Shown here: in pieces, positions 10,401-20,024 of the stretch
How the letters are laid out: each line of letters starts with the position of its first letter
How positions within the stretch are numbered: the stretch's first letter is position 1
Source of the DNA: Ciona savignyi
Taxonomy: Eukaryota; Chordata; Ascidiacea; Phlebobranchia; Cionidae
Assembly: GCA_000149265.1 (NCBI GenBank)
Contig: CH003416.1
Span: forward strand, 402,285-466,284
Length of the DNA: 64,000 nt
Direction: 5' to 3'
Notes under the pieces: model-generated
What the model saw: only the letters and a program-made list of their open reading frames with translations
The model's database searches: none
Told to the model about the DNA's origin: nothing
Made by a program: the position numbers and the translations under genes

Positions 10401-13400
10401 AAAGTCAACTCTCTTTTTGTGAAAATCTCCAGATTCAGTCATTGTGTTTCGCAGTGAACAGTGTATGGGTACATTAGCATCAAATGGAGGTTCATTTTCA
10501 TTCATTTGAATTGTAAGGTGATGAGTCAAATGAGGTGGTAATTCTGTAAGTTGTATCTCTTTGCCACAGCCTTCCACTGTATAAGTGAGTGACTTTTGAT
10601 GACTCCTGGACTCCACATGTAATATTACTGGGTTCGGTAAATGTGAGCGCACCATAAATACTGGGATGAATAGAAAAACATGGGTCTGGTTCTGCTGACA
10701 GTAGCAAATCTGAATATGTCTTGTGGTATGTAAAGTGTCCATCAACTTAATAATTGTGGGTTCATTTTTACATTCCATCACATCTGATAAATCCACCTCT
10801 GTCAAAGTATCATTCATTTGGGATGTGGAAGATAATTTGATTGATGATAATCTTGAAGGAGATTTTAGATAATCTGCTTTTCCATTAACTGGAAGAAATG
10901 AAGAGATCAACTTGTTTTGCACTTCAATAAATAAATAGATATTAAATGACAACCGGTTTACAAATCGTATCTGACCATTAAACTCCATACATGCTTGCCA
11001 AGAATCATTCATTTCTGTAGATATAACCATTGCTTCATTTTCACTAATATTAAATAAGCTGTGAGTTTTTGGTGAATATGGTGAAAAATTGTCAGACCAC
11101 ATTAAGTTATCAAGTCCTTCAACCGATAGATGCAGTTTTGGCATATTTTTGTGACTCCTCCAGAAATATGGCATTTTAGAATTTGCAGAAAATCGAATGC
11201 ATTCATCAGTCATTGATTGACCCACCATAAGGGATGCCTCTGTGTTATTTTTAAGAATTACACCGGGAAGGTTCTGGTGCATCTTTGATATATCAGAACA
11301 AATGTTAATAAGATATTGCACAGAGTGAAGTACTCTTTGACTAACATGAATTTCAATGATGTCTTTACTTTCAATTTGAGCTTTAGTTAAAGCTCGAACA
11401 TGCTGAACCGATAAGCTCATCAAAATAGATTTTAAAACAGGAAGCCATGTTAAGTTACGATGGTCAATTACTTGAGCACAGAGTTCCAAGTCACAACTTG
11501 CAGATAAGCTTGGAGGTTGTTTATGGTTCCAGTGCTTAAAATTGGAGGAAATATTATTTGCTTTCACTTGCAAGCACTCAATATTGTTTTGCTTTTCTTG
11601 TGCAATGAAAGTAAATAGGACCTGATCCACATCTAACTGAACAGACCATGAAGGTATGAAATCAGAGTTGAAAACAGTTTCCACTTGCATGCTCGCAGCC
11701 AATGACATTGGAGACAATTCGAATTCATGTTCATTATGTACAATTACTCTCCATTTGGTGGAACAATTTATTTCATAAAATGGTGTATTGTCATTAAACA
11801 GTTCAAAATCCACATGCTCAGTTTCAGATATCACAAATTCTTTACTTACTTCATAAACAGATTTCGCTGTATTAAAAGACTCAAGCGTGCATTTAATACC
11901 AAAACCAAAGTTTTTGTGGTCTGAGTTCTGTGGTATTTTAAAAGGGATTGGAGTTATATGGACCCGTTTTATAGCATGTGGTTGTCTGTAGCACCAGGTC
12001 ATTTTGCAGGGTGGACATTTTGATGAAAAAATAATTTGGTTTGGAAGTGGTTCTTGGCCATCTGCAGTTATATAAGTATATGTGCCTGTTCTCAAATCAT
12101 CACTAATTGTGGTATGTTGTGGTTTGTAAATTATTGGGAACTGAGGCAAAAAAGTTTCGTCTTTGCTGTTTCCAAGCAATGTCAATTGCCATTTTTGTAG
12201 GCTTATTTGTACAGGTTGAATAATGCCACTTAAAGCTGTGTTAAACATAATATGAACAGGTGAAAGTCTGACATTTAATCTGCTGAATGAAGAAAATGCC
12301 TTTTTTTGAAACATTGTTGTGGAGTCAGCTCGAACAGTAACTGGCAACAGGAGTGGTATGTAATCTGTATTTTTTATATTTTGCCTCAAAGCAAAATTGT
12401 TTACAACCAAATCATATGCTAAACCATCCTTTCGAAATTGCAAACCTGCACAAACTTTGGAAGTCGAGATGCGAAATGCAGTTGTGATAAAGTGAACTTG
12501 CAAAACAATCTGCTCAGTAATAAATGAAACTGATGAGAAAATGTTGGGCAAGCTGATCATTGCTTCTTCATTTCTTTGTTGTTTTGTTGACTCGTTTGTT
12601 GATGCTATTTCTTTTATCATGTTCATGCAAAGAGAAATTGCATTGACAACATTATCATCAGCAGAAAGCTTTATAGGTCTACCAACAACAACACTAATTT
12701 TTGCTTTGCTTGATAAAAAGTGTTGAGCAGTTGCTGTAAAAAGAGATGGTGGGACACCCGTCCTCTTGTCACATTCACCAGACATCGTTTTAAGCATACA
12801 TGTAGGATAGTTATATTCAGAATGAATTAAACTTTCCAAAACTGAATTTCCAAGAGAAACATTTGCATTGGCATCATGAAATTGAATCTCTAGTTTTTGA
12901 ATTTGCTTTGAGACTTGAAACATTATTGAAGGCTGAACAATTTCAAGAAGAAAAATTGGTTTTACTAATTTTTCATCAGAGGTTTGCTCCACAAATTGGT
13001 AACACATAATATTCACTTTCTGACTTGTTAGTAAAGCATCACCCATGAGGCCAACATTAGTTGATCTTACAGGTTTTTCACTTGCATGGGAACTTTCACA
13101 AATGCTGAATCCACTATCTTCATGTTGAATCAACAGTTCATCTTTAGCCTGTGATGTGAGGGTATGGTAACTGTCGACAATTTTGTTGATGTTGTTAATA
13201 CATTCGTTTCCAATTTCCAATAAAGTTTCTATTTGCATTGATGTTAGATGTACTATAACATCAGTTACAAGGTTTGCTTCCAAGGATGGTGCACAAACCA
13301 CGGTCTCTTTGGATGTAGTTTTATGCCAAATTGCAGGAGCAACTGTAGCATGCAGATCAAATTGTTCAATGATAGGACGAAATGTAGGTTCTTCAACAAT

Positions 13401-16400
13401 TAGAGTCTTCCCAGTTATATTCCACTGTAGTGCTGGATTATCGGACAGAGTAGGTTTGTTTAAGTATGTCACCACATCTGAAAACTTAGTGGTTCCAAAG
13501 CTGATGTCTTCCACAGTAATCTCAAATTGTTTGTCTTCCAAAGCACTACCAATACACTGAAGAAGTCCAGCTGTATTCGCTTTTCGATAGATGTTTGGTG
13601 CAAGTACAAGTCTTGTGAGTGGATTTTGGGGCCTTGGATTGATCTGTAGATGACTACAGCAAGCCAGCAATGCAGAATCCCAAGCTGCAGGAGAGTTCTG
13701 TGATGACTGAAGTGGAATTAACAACCGTGCACCACCAACAGTAAAGTAAAATGAAGGGAGATTGAAATCAGATGACAATTTTTCAACTGGGTCTTTGTTT
13801 TGGTTAATTGGTATGATATTCAATAAAGGGGAAAAGGTGGAAAATACCTCTTCAACAATACTTGGATTTATCATTATATCAAAAGGTTGTATGGAGCAGA
13901 TAACCTCACTTACACATTTTCTAATGTTTTGTGGTGTTTCAGAAGATGTTATGATGGACGAATTTGCTGTATCAGTACAGTCTTCTTCTTCCTTAACATG
14001 TTGATGGTAATCTGATGTAAGGGCTTGTGTAAAAGTAATTTCAAAAAATTTTCCGGGTTTTGCAGCCATATCAGATTGAGATAATTTGAGTTTTGATGTC
14101 TCACAAACTTGCAGGAAAGATGGAAGGGTTGAAAACATTTCACTCAATGTGATTCCTTTCCATGCAGAATGTGACCAATTTTTATTTAAGAAAATGGAAT
14201 GATGAATACTGCAAGTTGAGAAAGAACTCATCAATTTCAAGTAGACTGACTGACAATCCAAAGACAAACTGACATCTTCAACTTGAAACTCACTTTTGCT
14301 TATTGTATTGTAATGATGATAGATTGTAGCAGAAAATCGGGGTAAAGTACATTGCAGCCATAGTGTGAAAGGAAGTTTGTCTGCCACTGTAGAACTTTCA
14401 ATATAACTAAGATTTGATTTTGATTCTTCTTTGAAAACATTTGGATTTGAAGTCTGAGTGGACTCAACTGCAGTTGGAACCTGCATAGTGTCAATCTTTA
14501 AAAATGGCACGGTATGATTATCTAAATCCAAGGTGGAACAATTTTTCTTTAGATCATCAATGCAGGATAGAAAGTGATTCAAAATACCAACGACAAGCTC
14601 CGTTTGAGGCTGGGAGATTTTTAATTTGATTGGTTCAACATCAAGATGAACAGCAACATTTATTTTCACAGATTGAGATTTTGGTTTAGTGATTACTACT
14701 GTACATGCTGCTGCACAGGGCTGAGCGATGTAATGTACACATTTGTCAAAATTATTTTGTGTGTTAATTACAGTGTATATGCTTGCTTTTTCCATACCAA
14801 TATTTAGTGTTCCAAACTCAGTATATTTGTTGACTGAGACCCCCTTTTTTAAAAGTTCAGGCGTCACTTTTACACGTTTATGTCCTGAAGTGAAAGCAGT
14901 AATTTCAGGCAGGCAACAAATCAGAAGTTCGCTTGCCTGTTGAGTTTCCATCATGTTTAAGCAGATGGCATCAGTAATATTCAGTGACAGATAACTTTGA
15001 GGAGCAATAGGCAACGTAGTCTTGTGAAATAGAATGTGAACACCTTTGTTTTGCAGCTGAATGGCATAATTAAAGTCTGAGGACGAGTTGGTAGAAGAAG
15101 ATTTTTCTTGTTTTCTTTTTATTGTTAAAACAGGCAACAGTTGCTGTGGTGGAATTCCTGGACAATTAGCGAGAACATCAAGGATGAAAGGGTCAACATT
15201 AACCACAGTGTTGTGCATATTGGCTACAACAACTCCTGATCCATTGCTTGAAATAGGAGAATGCACATAGAAACTAAGCCAATGACTATCCTCATTCCAT
15301 AACAGACTCCGTTTATCCAGGTGTCTTAGATGAAGATCAGCCTGTGGTGGAGTTGAATCAGAAAATGTTTCCTTACATACATAATTTGAATTTAAATGAT
15401 GGGTGCATTGAATGATGGGCACAACTTTTTTGTCCGCATTCCAGTATAAATCAACCGACTTTAATGCACCACCAACTGAGGTGTTTGAAAAAGTGCAGTT
15501 TATTTCGGCAATAGCATTCTGTAAAACAAAGTGTAAATTGCCAGCTGAGTTTTCTTCAAACATGTGTTTCATGAAGCTAACATCCAGAACATTTTTGCTT
15601 ACAGATTCACGTTTTAAATACTGCACCCAAGAATCTAAAGTATGAGCAAACATTTCAAGTTGAAAAGGAGTTCCGAGAATGGAAAAGGAGAATAAGGTAA
15701 ATTTGGTCTGCCCACACAACATTGTAGAGCGGTTTTCCCAAAACTCACAACCTTGCAGTGAATGGCTTTCCATTACTACATCATTAATTTGCATTACAGG
15801 AAGAGTCGAGGAGGGAAGTGGTGTTGTTTTATCATGTTTTGCGTCTACCATCCAAACAAAGCTGTTGATGCTACTGACTAAGGCAGTGTAATGTGTGTTG
15901 CAGTTTTCCATTAGTCGAGCTGGTGGTGATCTGTACTTGGATAAATAGGCAGCAAAGTGCCTTGCATACATGGGCTGGTTTATTGTAAATGTTGCATCTG
16001 GTATGTGAGTAACCAAGCATGGTAACTTGGCATTTTGTTTATCGCTATGGGGATGTAGTTGAGTGAGTGAACCTTTACGGAATATATCTACTCGATAGAA
16101 CTCCTTATCTGTATAATTACTAAAATCCATGTTAACAACGGGTAGAATAATTGCAGTGTTTCGCACTCCAAATGTGCTCATTCTTGTAGGGACAAAGAAA
16201 ATTAAATTTCCTTGTCTTGTGGTCATTGGAGAATGAATGACTTCTTGTGGCAATAATGGATAATCTTTATGAGTGTGGCTCTTCGCCCATGCAGTTATCA
16301 GATCTGCACATAATAAAGTGTAACTACTGATTATGAGTTCACTTTTCTCTCCTCCTATGATTATTTTCTTCCATGATCTCTCTTGCACATTTTCCCATTG

Positions 16401-17894
16401 TTCTACATCTTTTAGTTTCACAGATCGAAGAAAGTCATTGAAATCAATCTCAACCATAGAATCTGCATCACGACCATCTTCAGCTATATACAAATATTCT
16501 GAATAAAAGACGTCTGTTGTTCTGAATTTTTCCTGTTGAGAATCAAATTCTTGTTTTAACAAAACATAGTTGCATGGTGCATTGTTGTTTTCAGGAGATC
16601 GAAAATCAAACAAAGAACCAGCTGCAAATCCCACCAGAGAACTTCCTCCTGTTGCTATTGTAATTGTATCATTGCATGAGTGATTTGTAATGCTTATCCC
16701 ATTTAAAATATCTGGTACACCGCCTAGGTACTTAATTGCACCGTTTGCCAATGATGTAACACAAGAAAAAAAGTCTAATCCTCTAGATATTATTTCAATG
16801 GAAAGCCCCTGAGCACTCATTTCAAGAAGAGGTTGGGATCTTGAGGAGTGTGATCTATGAAACTGCTTAGAACCACCCGAGCGTGAAGTTTTTAACTTTA
16901 TTGCAATATGTTTAATGTAAATCCCAAATGCAAGGACTGGATTTTTGACTTCATTTTTTTCAATCTCATAGCTTAAAATTGGTGGAACGTATGACCATGC
17001 CCAAGATGCCCAACTGTCATTTGGATCATTAGGCTTTTGCTCTGAACTCTCTATGATCTTATGTGACACTTCTATTCTGCCATAGTACAAATGTAAGCAG
17101 AGTTGAAGCAAGTGCAACACAGCCGGGAGCTGTACTTCACTTATATTTAGTTCATATCTATCCATCATTAGATTTACTTTAATTGCAGATGGACACCTTG
17201 ATGTATATTTGGGATAAGTAGTGTGTTTCCTTATTACAAGGTTTGACCGAAACAACAATGGTTCTTCAAATGAATCCACCCGACCGCTGACACCTTTTCT
17301 GTCCAAGCAAACCGTCATGTCCTTTAGTTCCAGGACATGTCTTAGCACGGAGCTTGTTTCATTCATTTCAATGAATGCTGGATTCCACAGTTCATTGACA
17401 CCATTGTAACTTGCAGTTTGAATATTCAAAGACAAAACAATGTCATCTTCAATATATTTTAAAATTAAATTGTTAATTACAATTGAAAAATTGTTCTTTA
17501 TTTTTCTCATCAAACTTTCTATGTATGAAGCTTGAACAGCGGTTGGACTGTCCTTGTCCTCATTAGGCGATGATACCTCTTTTTTAATTATTTTCTGACA
17601 ATTCAATTTGACCACACACTCAACTGTATTTAGTGTAGCAACCACAGGCTCAGAAGCTAGTTTACTCCATGGAACATGCAATCGCATTTCTTGTGCTTGA
17701 CAACTCACAAAACTAAACGGAGCTTCACCAAGTTCATTGTCCAAAGCATCAAGTTTGAATTGTAAATTATGTAGCACAGCATCTCCTCCCCAGAGTGAAA
17801 GCTGTAAATTCTTTGCTTCAATGTCTTTCACATATTTGGATAAATAGCTTAGTAAGAAAGGAGACAAATAAGATTCCAATCTCAGTATGCTCAT
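7458..17894 (-). CDS. VPS13B: VPS13B (COH1) lipid-transfer protein in a single 10.4-kb exon
   Basis: One uninterrupted frame of 3478 residues (human VPS13B is about 4000). The N-terminal chorein region has LESYLSPFLLSYLSKYVKD, LQLSLWGGDAVL and MRLHVPWSKLASEP, which are diagnostic for VPS13B among the VPS13 proteins. The VAB-like beta-rich region lies at about residues 2300-2900, and the C-terminal hallmark LGNPATALRSYAKGVSDF followed by GLMIGPTAF is at about 3165-3195. VPS13 proteins are long hydrophobic-groove bridges that move phospholipids between membranes; VPS13B works at the Golgi and endosomes and is mutated in Cohen syndrome. The start at 17894 matches the family start within a few residues. 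No intron is needed anywhere, unlike the roughly 60-exon human gene. It is divergent from TM9SF4. Confidence 0.96.
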   Translation of the reverse strand: MSILRLESYLSPFLLSYLSKYVKDIEAKNLQLSLWGGDAVLHNLQFKLDALDNELGEAPFSFVSCQAQEMRLHVPWSKLASEPVVATLNTVECVVKLNCQKIIKKEVSSPNEDKDSPTAVQASYIESLMRKIKNNFSIVINNLILKYIEDDIVLSLNIQTASYNGVNELWNPAFIEMNETSSVLRHVLELKDMTVCLDRKGVSGRVDSFEEPLLFRSNLVIRKHTTYPKYTSRCPSAIKVNLMMDRYELNISEVQLPAVLHLLQLCLHLYYGRIEVSHKIIESSEQKPNDPNDSWASWAWSYVPPILSYEIEKNEVKNPVLAFGIYIKHIAIKLKTSRSGGSKQFHRSHSSRSQPLLEMSAQGLSIEIISRGLDFFSCVTSLANGAIKYLGGVPDILNGISITNHSCNDTITIATGGSSLVGFAAGSLFDFRSPENNNAPCNYVLLKQEFDSQQEKFRTTDVFYSEYLYIAEDGRDADSMVEIDFNDFLRSVKLKDVEQWENVQERSWKKIIIGGEKSELIISSYTLLCADLITAWAKSHTHKDYPLLPQEVIHSPMTTRQGNLIFFVPTRMSTFGVRNTAIILPVVNMDFSNYTDKEFYRVDIFRKGSLTQLHPHSDKQNAKLPCLVTHIPDATFTINQPMYARHFAAYLSKYRSPPARLMENCNTHYTALVSSINSFVWMVDAKHDKTTPLPSSTLPVMQINDVVMESHSLQGCEFWENRSTMLCGQTKFTLFSFSILGTPFQLEMFAHTLDSWVQYLKRESVSKNVLDVSFMKHMFEENSAGNLHFVLQNAIAEINCTFSNTSVGGALKSVDLYWNADKKVVPIIQCTHHLNSNYVCKETFSDSTPPQADLHLRHLDKRSLLWNEDSHWLSFYVHSPISSNGSGVVVANMHNTVVNVDPFILDVLANCPGIPPQQLLPVLTIKRKQEKSSSTNSSSDFNYAIQLQNKGVHILFHKTTLPIAPQSYLSLNITDAICLNMMETQQASELLICCLPEITAFTSGHKRVKVTPELLKKGVSVNKYTEFGTLNIGMEKASIYTVINTQNNFDKCVHYIAQPCAAACTVVITKPKSQSVKINVAVHLDVEPIKLKISQPQTELVVGILNHFLSCIDDLKKNCSTLDLDNHTVPFLKIDTMQVPTAVESTQTSNPNVFKEESKSNLSYIESSTVADKLPFTLWLQCTLPRFSATIYHHYNTISKSEFQVEDVSLSLDCQSVYLKLMSSFSTCSIHHSIFLNKNWSHSAWKGITLSEMFSTLPSFLQVCETSKLKLSQSDMAAKPGKFFEITFTQALTSDYHQHVKEEEDCTDTANSSIITSSETPQNIRKCVSEVICSIQPFDIMINPSIVEEVFSTFSPLLNIIPINQNKDPVEKLSSDFNLPSFYFTVGGARLLIPLQSSQNSPAAWDSALLACCSHLQINPRPQNPLTRLVLAPNIYRKANTAGLLQCIGSALEDKQFEITVEDISFGTTKFSDVVTYLNKPTLSDNPALQWNITGKTLIVEEPTFRPIIEQFDLHATVAPAIWHKTTSKETVVCAPSLEANLVTDVIVHLTSMQIETLLEIGNECINNINKIVDSYHTLTSQAKDELLIQHEDSGFSICESSHASEKPVRSTNVGLMGDALLTSQKVNIMCYQFVEQTSDEKLVKPIFLLEIVQPSIMFQVSKQIQKLEIQFHDANANVSLGNSVLESLIHSEYNYPTCMLKTMSGECDKRTGVPPSLFTATAQHFLSSKAKISVVVGRPIKLSADDNVVNAISLCMNMIKEIASTNESTKQQRNEEAMISLPNIFSSVSFITEQIVLQVHFITTAFRISTSKVCAGLQFRKDGLAYDLVVNNFALRQNIKNTDYIPLLLPVTVRADSTTMFQKKAFSSFSRLNVRLSPVHIMFNTALSGIIQPVQISLQKWQLTLLGNSKDETFLPQFPIIYKPQHTTISDDLRTGTYTYITADGQEPLPNQIIFSSKCPPCKMTWCYRQPHAIKRVHITPIPFKIPQNSDHKNFGFGIKCTLESFNTAKSVYEVSKEFVISETEHVDFELFNDNTPFYEINCSTKWRVIVHNEHEFELSPMSLAASMQVETVFNSDFIPSWSVQLDVDQVLFTFIAQEKQNNIECLQVKANNISSNFKHWNHKQPPSLSASCDLELCAQVIDHRNLTWLPVLKSILMSLSVQHVRALTKAQIESKDIIEIHVSQRVLHSVQYLINICSDISKMHQNLPGVILKNNTEASLMVGQSMTDECIRFSANSKMPYFWRSHKNMPKLHLSVEGLDNLMWSDNFSPYSPKTHSLFNISENEAMVISTEMNDSWQACMEFNGQIRFVNRLSFNIYLFIEVQNKLISSFLPVNGKADYLKSPSRLSSIKLSSTSQMNDTLTEVDLSDVMECKNEPTIIKLMDTLHTTRHIQICYCQQNQTHVFLFIPVFMVRSHLPNPVILHVESRSHQKSLTYTVEGCGKEIQLTELPPHLTHHLTIQMNENEPPFDANVPIHCSLRNTMTESGDFHKKRVDFSSAYPNYIKLDEKYSEEKWTHGDGKIQAKLSLHCNSLLVELTPWCLISNQTNMVFCIMSPDGAVTIIQPGKIEIPHYFSTSFQLRTSSSSSSGWLTLKKDEENDHPSRSGKVSSTHVPYNGSMPVLLRKNNTVLDVLVDSRLSHGLRVLTISPRWWFVNASQDLIHLQVLGCTNYHEQQLLRKNKLVNVKSDSPVALLKWKMHPESSSESSTSDDAGAQEHPPDATANTVITSSADTTSSFLCVSHDLNDGSLQSCFIDRTICVFSQNLVAAVSVENYFRKRMVNLHKINGNVITKQLVLTKYEHNDMVYLILNDVSMEKYVLYNHTNCVLHLREISDLFSQSSFLELKPSEYIRYESFMDAEMFPRCLRNNRSIKMQLSKGGVNKWTEILISRKPVIVEIDIPSLGPLKCTTTTSNGSIQVHLGENPTFGINTDLPAQKYSILSHVNGLKILFFDDLINHTYCIDMMQANFDDVTVTLCNELETKNWIAKLSLSNIQVDNHAFPETDFPVFISSIPTNQNHLFLLTLTCTERFQILSTDLQLLPLEVKIESSFAQALSNLLQSYMDSVKGDDNKVTNNPLFPLAVKHEQKVVSAPLRFQSITIHETMVILSFRAAVKLYVSIDRGVLSFSKFSCKDVDTTMGELMQELMRHYFADTVYGAGWVIGSLDLLGNPATALRSYAKGVSDFLLMPYEGLMIGPTAFVGGFTRGFSSLLRHLSSGTLRSVTNIASSISRNLSKEQKMQQQYFKLPGETSSIPVLDSADQENNSPNVGLVSGIGKALVGVVTRPLGGAAGVLSRAGETIIEKVGLEDHKTLRDETQSHKISSYLNSASKFSLKVITENVLVDELLLLECEVISANGAGFKSLLVLSPTNLYIARSEDDEIESVLPNKDIELILSETPNKCSLSIHQVESASSETNAPYPEKVADYLGVHTLLNDNVTTEATSEIKYTAHVSSKTTADLFLSTFNLVKLKSNKFSW

Positions 17895-20024
17895 CTTGAT
17901 TCTTGTATAATACTTTTAAAATCTTGCTTAGCATTGGTATAGTATGTTGATCATTTGTTTATTCATTAATGTGTTATCAGTAACAATTTGAGTAGTCTTG
18001 ATGACTTGATCAAGCTAGAAATTAAGAATAATATGTTTAAACAAGATTACAATTAATTTAGTTTTTCCTTTTTTGACAGAGTTACAAAAGAATAAAAAAA
18101 CAAATCATAAAACAGAACAAACAATTGTTAAAACACGTCATTAAAATCCATATATAATGTGTACATCAAATGTAACGTACATGGCTGTGATCCTGTCAAA
18201 CCTAACTTAAATAATGTAAAAAATTATTAGAAATTCAACGATATACACTGTGCATTCTAAAAGAAGAGTGTGCAATTCACGATGTAATGTTAAAGATTAT
18301 AACCGTTCATAGCGCGCATAAACTATAATATAAAACCAACAAAAGTTACAAAACGTATACCGATCTGTCACTGATCTGTCAGTTTTTCCCACGGTCATTA
18401 CTGCCCCTAGTGGAATCATCTACGCGAACCAACATTGCGGTAATTGATCTTTTTGTAGTTTTTTTAATTTAGACAAAATATTTCAACAAATACATATTAA
18501 CCTTAATATTTTATACACATAAAAAATAGTTTTATCTACAACATTTTTCTCTTATCAAACAATAAATTAAAATAAAACACTGGGGAATGACCCCGTGACC
18601 CCACAAAGGATGGGAAACACGTCAAACTGGTTTTATCTCTATGATTTTATATTTGAGTTGATTGCGTGTAAATTTAAATGATAAGCGTCTATTTGTCGTG
18701 TCATATAATGAATAAAGTGCTTGATATTTGTATTGCAATATTTATATACACAGACGTATTTACCGTAATCTAGTGTTTCGAACCACTTTCGATATGATCG
18801 TATTTTATATAGTCTCTACTATGCTACGTAGCCAGTTAGCCCTAGGCGCCTAGATACACGAAAATACGTTTATTTATATTGTTTAATTCAATTTGGAAAC
18901 CCATTTTTATCAAATCTTTTAACTATTTTAATGATGTTATATAGATTATTTATGCCTTAATAGTTTACACTAAAAAATAAAGATAGAACAGCACAAATAA
19001 AATTAAATACAAAGCAAATTAAAAATTATGTTTAAGGATAGGATATTTATGTTTATCCCAGTGAATAGAAAAAACAAGGGGGTTAACACACAGGCATTCG
19101 TCAGATCACCTTGTGCCCAACGTCGGGTTACCAGAGCTATTGCAATGTGTTGTATATTATACACGCTTCCTTCAATTTGGAAGAAACCCATTAATCCGCT
19201 GGGTTCAGGCAATGTCCATAAAGTGCCTTGCCCAAGGACACAACCGACTAGCTAGCGACCATTTTCGCACCTGCAACCTTTGGATTGAAAGGTGACGCAC
19301 TTAACCGTTAGACCAACCGGTCGGACAAAATAAGTCACGTTATCATTAGAGAGGTTATAGATTAGTAACAAATTTTGCATTCCCATTGTTATAAACTCAA
19401 CGCTAAACGTCTGGGTTTGGGATTAGTATGAATTTCCTTTGTTTCATAGGAAATTAGTTTATTATTTATATATGTTACTGTTTTAATTTGCATTTATTGT
19501 TAGGTGGCACTTGCTTGGACAACTGCATGGTTTCTTAGTGTCTCTTAGTTAACTTTTTCAATTTATTTTCGTATTGTTGTTTCTTTCTTTTTCTGTGGGT
19601 TAAACAAATAAATATGTTTAATTGATTGATTGATGTAAATTTTTGTATATTATTACTGCCCTGCTTTGAACCAAATAAGTTTTTGTACAAGAACAATAGC
19701 CTTAGATAAGAAGTATGTTAGTCAGGGTAAAATAAAAATAAAACCGAAACTTTAAACGTATTGCGAAACACCTGAGTTATACGAATGCTATTGCAAGGTG
19801 CTGCAGCATTAAAATTTTACCCAGCCATCATTCACAGTTAAATTTGTAGACTCCATTTTTAATTATATATCTAGCATATTCAGTTAATCCTTATGCTAAC
19901 GAAATTTAATTATATTTTGGGTCTTTTACAAATTGTTTTAATGTTACCGGTATTTGCTCTGCAGAACACTGTGGGATCGAATCTGTAGAGGTTCAATAAT
20001 ATTTGGGTGCGAAACGATTACATA
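17895..20024. other. Divergent intergenic region between VPS13B and TM9SF4
   Basis: It holds the promoters of both divergent genes, probably near the VPS13B start and near 19950-20024, although no clear core promoter motif is seen. A full SINE copy occupies 19036-19326. The stretch 19500-19640 ends in repeated TTGATTGATTGATG, which resembles the tail of a retrotransposon. The rest is AT-rich without recognised features. Confidence 0.5.
19036..19326 (-). repeat. SINE, near full length
   Basis: Minus-strand copy of the tRNA-headed SINE. The head (CCGGTTGGTCTAACGGTTAA) is at the right end, the central GTGTCCTTGGGCAAGGCACT in the middle, and the ATATCCTATCCT tail at the left. It lies between two divergent genes. 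Confidence 0.9.

Noticed and set aside
7690..17409. Many plus-strand frames of 60-125 codons opposite VPS13B
   Set aside because: They are shadows of the minus-strand coding frame; none shows an independent family signal.
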